The notes under the pieces were generated by a model. The model ran no database searches and was not told the origin of the DNA. It saw nothing but the letters and a program-made list of their open reading frames with translations. Position numbers and translations under genes: made by a program. This document shows, piece after piece, positions 61,682-64,000 of a DNA stretch of 64,000 bases. The stretch is taken from assembly GCA_022647575.1 (NCBI GenBank), contig JALCKY010000002.1, forward strand, positions 1 through 64,000, in the 5' to 3' direction. The stretch is from Lachnospiraceae bacterium. GTDB taxonomy: Bacteria; Bacillota; Clostridia; Lachnospirales; Lachnospiraceae. Position 1 is the stretch's first letter; each line of letters starts with the position of its first letter.

Positions 61682-63274
61682 ATGGAGCAGTATACCGGCA
61701 CAAGCGCATACGAAGGAATCGCCATCGGGCAGATTTTCGAAATGAAGCAGTTTTCGGATATCGTCCGCTGCATTCCCGTCGATGATCCGGATGCCGAAGT
61801 ACAGCGTTTCGAAGCAGCCCGGGAGCAGGCCGATTCAGAGCTTGCCTCTCTCAGGAAATCTGCCGGGGAAATCGTCGGGGATAAAGAAGCCGCCCTCTTT
61901 GATGCACACCGTCTGATCCTCCGGGATGCCAATTTCTCCGGAAGCATCCGGGAACTGATCCGTTCCGGAAATCTCAATGCGGAAGCGGCTGTCGATGAAA
62001 TCAAGCGGCAGTATGAAGAAGATTTTTCCCTGCTGAACAACGACTACATGCGCGAGCGCATGGCGGATGTCCGCGATGTCGCCGACCGCCTCATTGTCTG
62101 CCTGTCACAGGAAGAAGAAAAACTGACGCTTCCGGAAAATGCCGTTGTCGTGGCAGACGATCTGACGCCCAGCCGCGTCGCGGCCTTTGACCGGAAAAAG
62201 ATACTCGCCGTCGTCCTCCGCAGGGGCTCTGTCATTTCCCATGCAGTGATCCTGGCAAAAGCCATGCATCTGCCGACGGTCATCCAGGCTGAGCTTCCGG
62301 AAGGATGCTCCGGAAAAAGATGCATTGTCGACGGTTCCGGCGGCACGGTCCTCGTCAGTCCCGATGAAGAGACCATTGAAAAATACCGGAAGCTCCGGGC
62401 ATCCGAGCAGGAATACGGTGAGCAGCTGATCCGGATGAAAACTCTGGAGACCGTCACAAAATCCGGAAAGAAGATTCCCCTGTATGCCAACGTCGGCAGT
62501 GCCGGCGATTTCATGGAAGCTGATGAAAACGGTGCCGAAGGCATCGGTCTTTACCGGACGGAATTTTTCTATCTGAACCGCAGTACGCTTCCGACAGAAG
62601 ACACCCAGTTCAACTACTACCGTGCATCGGCCGAAATGGAAGACGGAAAGGAAATCATCATCCGTACCTTCGACATCGGTTCCGATAAGAAGTTTGAACA
62701 GTCGGTTCTGTTCCGGGATACCGACCCTGCACGGCACGGAATTCTTTTCTGCTTTGATCATCCCGGCCTCTTCCGGACACAGCTCCGGGCCATCTGCCGT
62801 GCCTCCCGGTACGGAGATGTCCGCGTCATGTTTCCGATGATCCGGTCTGCGGAAGAATTCTTCCGGGCAAAAGAGTTCGTTTCCGACGTGCAGAAGGAAC
62901 TGGCAGACAGGAAAACGGAATACCGCAGCGACATGCCGCTCGGCATCATGATTGAAACCAGGGAAGCCATTGCCTCTCTTGATCAGCTTGCTTCCGTCTG
63001 CGACTTTTTCAGCATCGGTTCCAATGACCTGACCCGCGCGGAAGAGGCAGCCCATCCGGATCTGGATGCCGCCGCCATCCGGGAGATCCTTTTACAGGAC
63101 ATCGAGGCTTCCGTGAACGCCGGCCATCGTCACGGCATCCGCGTCTGCATCTGCGGAGAAATGGGTTCGGATCCGTATCTGACCGGAACCTTCGTGAAAA
63201 TGGGCATCGACATGCTCTCCATGTCCCCGGCGGAAATCCTTCCGATACGGAAAATCATCCGGGGCATGGAATGA
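61682..63274 (+). CDS. ptsI: PTS enzyme I-like phosphotransferase, divergent
   Basis: 530 residues against about 570 for typical enzyme I. The phosphohistidine region is RRGSVISHAVILAKAMHLPTVI, keeping SHAVI but not the usual GGRTSH. The PEP-binding barrel has GIGLYRTEFFYLNRSTLPTEDTQF, RTFDIGSDK, FFSIGSNDLTRAEE, and VCICGEMGSDP with the active Cys. The usual NPxLGxRAIR is replaced by DHPGLFRTQLRAI. There is no ptsH or EII gene nearby. It may be a main EI or a paralogue with a regulatory role. GGAGG precedes the ATG. Confidence 0.85.
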   Translation: MEQYTGTSAYEGIAIGQIFEMKQFSDIVRCIPVDDPDAEVQRFEAAREQADSELASLRKSAGEIVGDKEAALFDAHRLILRDANFSGSIRELIRSGNLNAEAAVDEIKRQYEEDFSLLNNDYMRERMADVRDVADRLIVCLSQEEEKLTLPENAVVVADDLTPSRVAAFDRKKILAVVLRRGSVISHAVILAKAMHLPTVIQAELPEGCSGKRCIVDGSGGTVLVSPDEETIEKYRKLRASEQEYGEQLIRMKTLETVTKSGKKIPLYANVGSAGDFMEADENGAEGIGLYRTEFFYLNRSTLPTEDTQFNYYRASAEMEDGKEIIIRTFDIGSDKKFEQSVLFRDTDPARHGILFCFDHPGLFRTQLRAICRASRYGDVRVMFPMIRSAEEFFRAKEFVSDVQKELADRKTEYRSDMPLGIMIETREAIASLDQLASVCDFFSIGSNDLTRAEEAAHPDLDAAAIREILLQDIEASVNAGHRHGIRVCICGEMGSDPYLTGTFVKMGIDMLSMSPAEILPIRKIIRGME

Positions 63275-64000
63275 AAACAGGAACCACGGGGACGGGGGTG
63301 GTGGTTCCTCCGTCAGGAAGCGAACGCCGCGGCATCGCCGCCGTACTGGCTGCAGGTGTTTCCTGGGGCCTCCTGGGCATTTTCGTCAAATACGGTTCCG
63401 CTGCCGGCCTCACTTCCCTCCAGATCGGCTTCCTCCGGGTTTCCTTTGCCGGGATCATGATGTTCCTCTATCTTCTTGCTGCCGACCGCAGCCTTTTCCG
63501 CATCCGGCTGAAGGACATCTGGATGTTCATCGGGACCGGCGTCATTTCCCTCACGCTCTTTTCGCTCTGCTACTTCACGGTTACACGTCTGAGCGAAGTG
63601 TCGATTGCCGTCACGCTGCTTTACACTTCTCCCATTTTTGTGATGCTGATGTCCGCCGTTTTCTTCCATGAAAAAATCACGGGCAGAAAAATCCTGGCGC
63701 TGCTCATGACCTTTACCGGGTGCATTTTCGTGGCCGGCATCTTCGGAGGAGGAGCCGTGCTGACGCCTCTCATCCTCTGCCTCGGACTTGCCTCCGGTTT
63801 TTTCTACGGCCTCTACTCCATTTTCGGAAAATTCGCCGTTGGGAAATATACCTCGCAGACGATTACCTTTTATACGTTTCTTTTTTCCGCCCTGGCCTTC
63901 CTGCCGTTCTCCGATCCGGCGGATCTTGCCGCAAAGCTGAATCCGGTGCTGATCCTGGTCATGCTCCTCATGGCTTTCGTCAGCACCTTCCTGCCGTACG
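63271..64000 (+). CDS. EamA/DMT-family transporter, N-terminal part (runs off window)
   Basis: The ATG at 63271 overlaps the ptsI stop (ATGA). The frame is open to the window end, 243 codons. After a polar start come about seven membrane helices: AAVLAAGVSWGLLGIFVKYG (helix 1), LQIGFLRVSFAGIMMFLYLL, VISLTLFSLCYFTVTRLSEVSIAVTLLYTSPIFVMLMS, then the second EamA repeat GLASGFFYGLYSIFGKF. The family exports metabolites or amino acids; the substrate is unknown. Codons 4-13 carry a palindrome (63280-63308), which makes the first 15 residues suspect; a later start is possible. Confidence 0.85.
   Translation, partial: MKTGTTGTGVVVPPSGSERRGIAAVLAAGVSWGLLGIFVKYGSAAGLTSLQIGFLRVSFAGIMMFLYLLAADRSLFRIRLKDIWMFIGTGVISLTLFSLCYFTVTRLSEVSIAVTLLYTSPIFVMLMSAVFFHEKITGRKILALLMTFTGCIFVAGIFGGGAVLTPLILCLGLASGFFYGLYSIFGKFAVGKYTSQTITFYTFLFSALAFLPFSDPADLAAKLNPVLILVMLLMAFVSTFLPY
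63280..63308. repeat. GGAACCAC/GTGGTTCC palindrome in the EamA gene start
   Basis: An 8-bp perfect stem (63280-63287, 63301-63308) surrounds a G-rich loop. It resembles repetitive extragenic palindromes of the GGAACCAC-GGGGAC type that I recall from other genomes. It could have inserted at the ptsI-EamA junction. Confidence 0.45.

Overview
The window looks like a piece of chromosome from an anaerobic Firmicute, class Clostridia and most likely a Lachnospiraceae-type gut bacterium. The evidence is a Gram-positive PolC polymerase, the infC-rpmI-rplT operon, clostridial families such as DUF1836, DUF4364, DUF5716 and DUF5717 (names recalled, not searched), a CIRCE heat-shock operator, IorAB/Ptb/Buk amino-acid fermentation genes, and lipoproteins with long Ser/Ala-rich linkers. 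No rRNA, tRNA or CRISPR array was seen.

Bases 1 to about 4950 are visibly AT-richer than the rest and are mobile DNA. They hold the C-terminal part of a large serine recombinase, then a leftward antibiotic-resistance cluster: lincosamide nucleotidyltransferase (lnu), streptogramin A acetyltransferase (vat), a small coiled-coil protein, a SAM methyltransferase and a Mef-like MFS exporter with an apparent leader-peptide attenuator. Four copies of an 18-bp repeat resembling IS21-family ends lie at the right edge, next to the 3' end of an rlmD/rumA-type RNA methyltransferase gene.

From 4950 to 28200 the genes are chromosomal: rlmD, pcrA, a DUF1836 regulator, an amino-acid ABC transporter with a circularly permuted binding protein, DUF4364, the infC-rpmI-rplT-rarA operon with its attenuated leader, thrS, a SEC-C protein, a HAD hydrolase, putP, purA, purB and a second amino-acid ABC transporter of ordinary build. 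rpmI carries an apparent one-base frameshift.

From 28200 to 49000 come a poorly known three-gene unit (DUF5717, a divergent Hsp70/actin-like DUF5716, a TPR-like protein), a CobD/HisC-like aminotransferase, a secreted protein with nine ricin-type repeats and an L,D-transpeptidase domain, and a long leftward series: K+ channel, ECF-S-like protein, membrane protein, thyA, folA, ispG and polC. The PolC exonuclease motifs are all substituted. lon has a CIRCE element.

From 49000 to 64000 lie an M20 peptidase and D-aminoacylase pair, potABCD, a leftward aminotransferase-iorA-iorB-ptb-buk operon that would turn aromatic (or other) amino acids into organic acids with ATP gain, a divergent PTS enzyme I and the start of an EamA transporter.

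The most striking items are the circularly permuted binding protein, the PolC with a degenerate proofreading domain, and the DUF5717/DUF5716/TPR unit.
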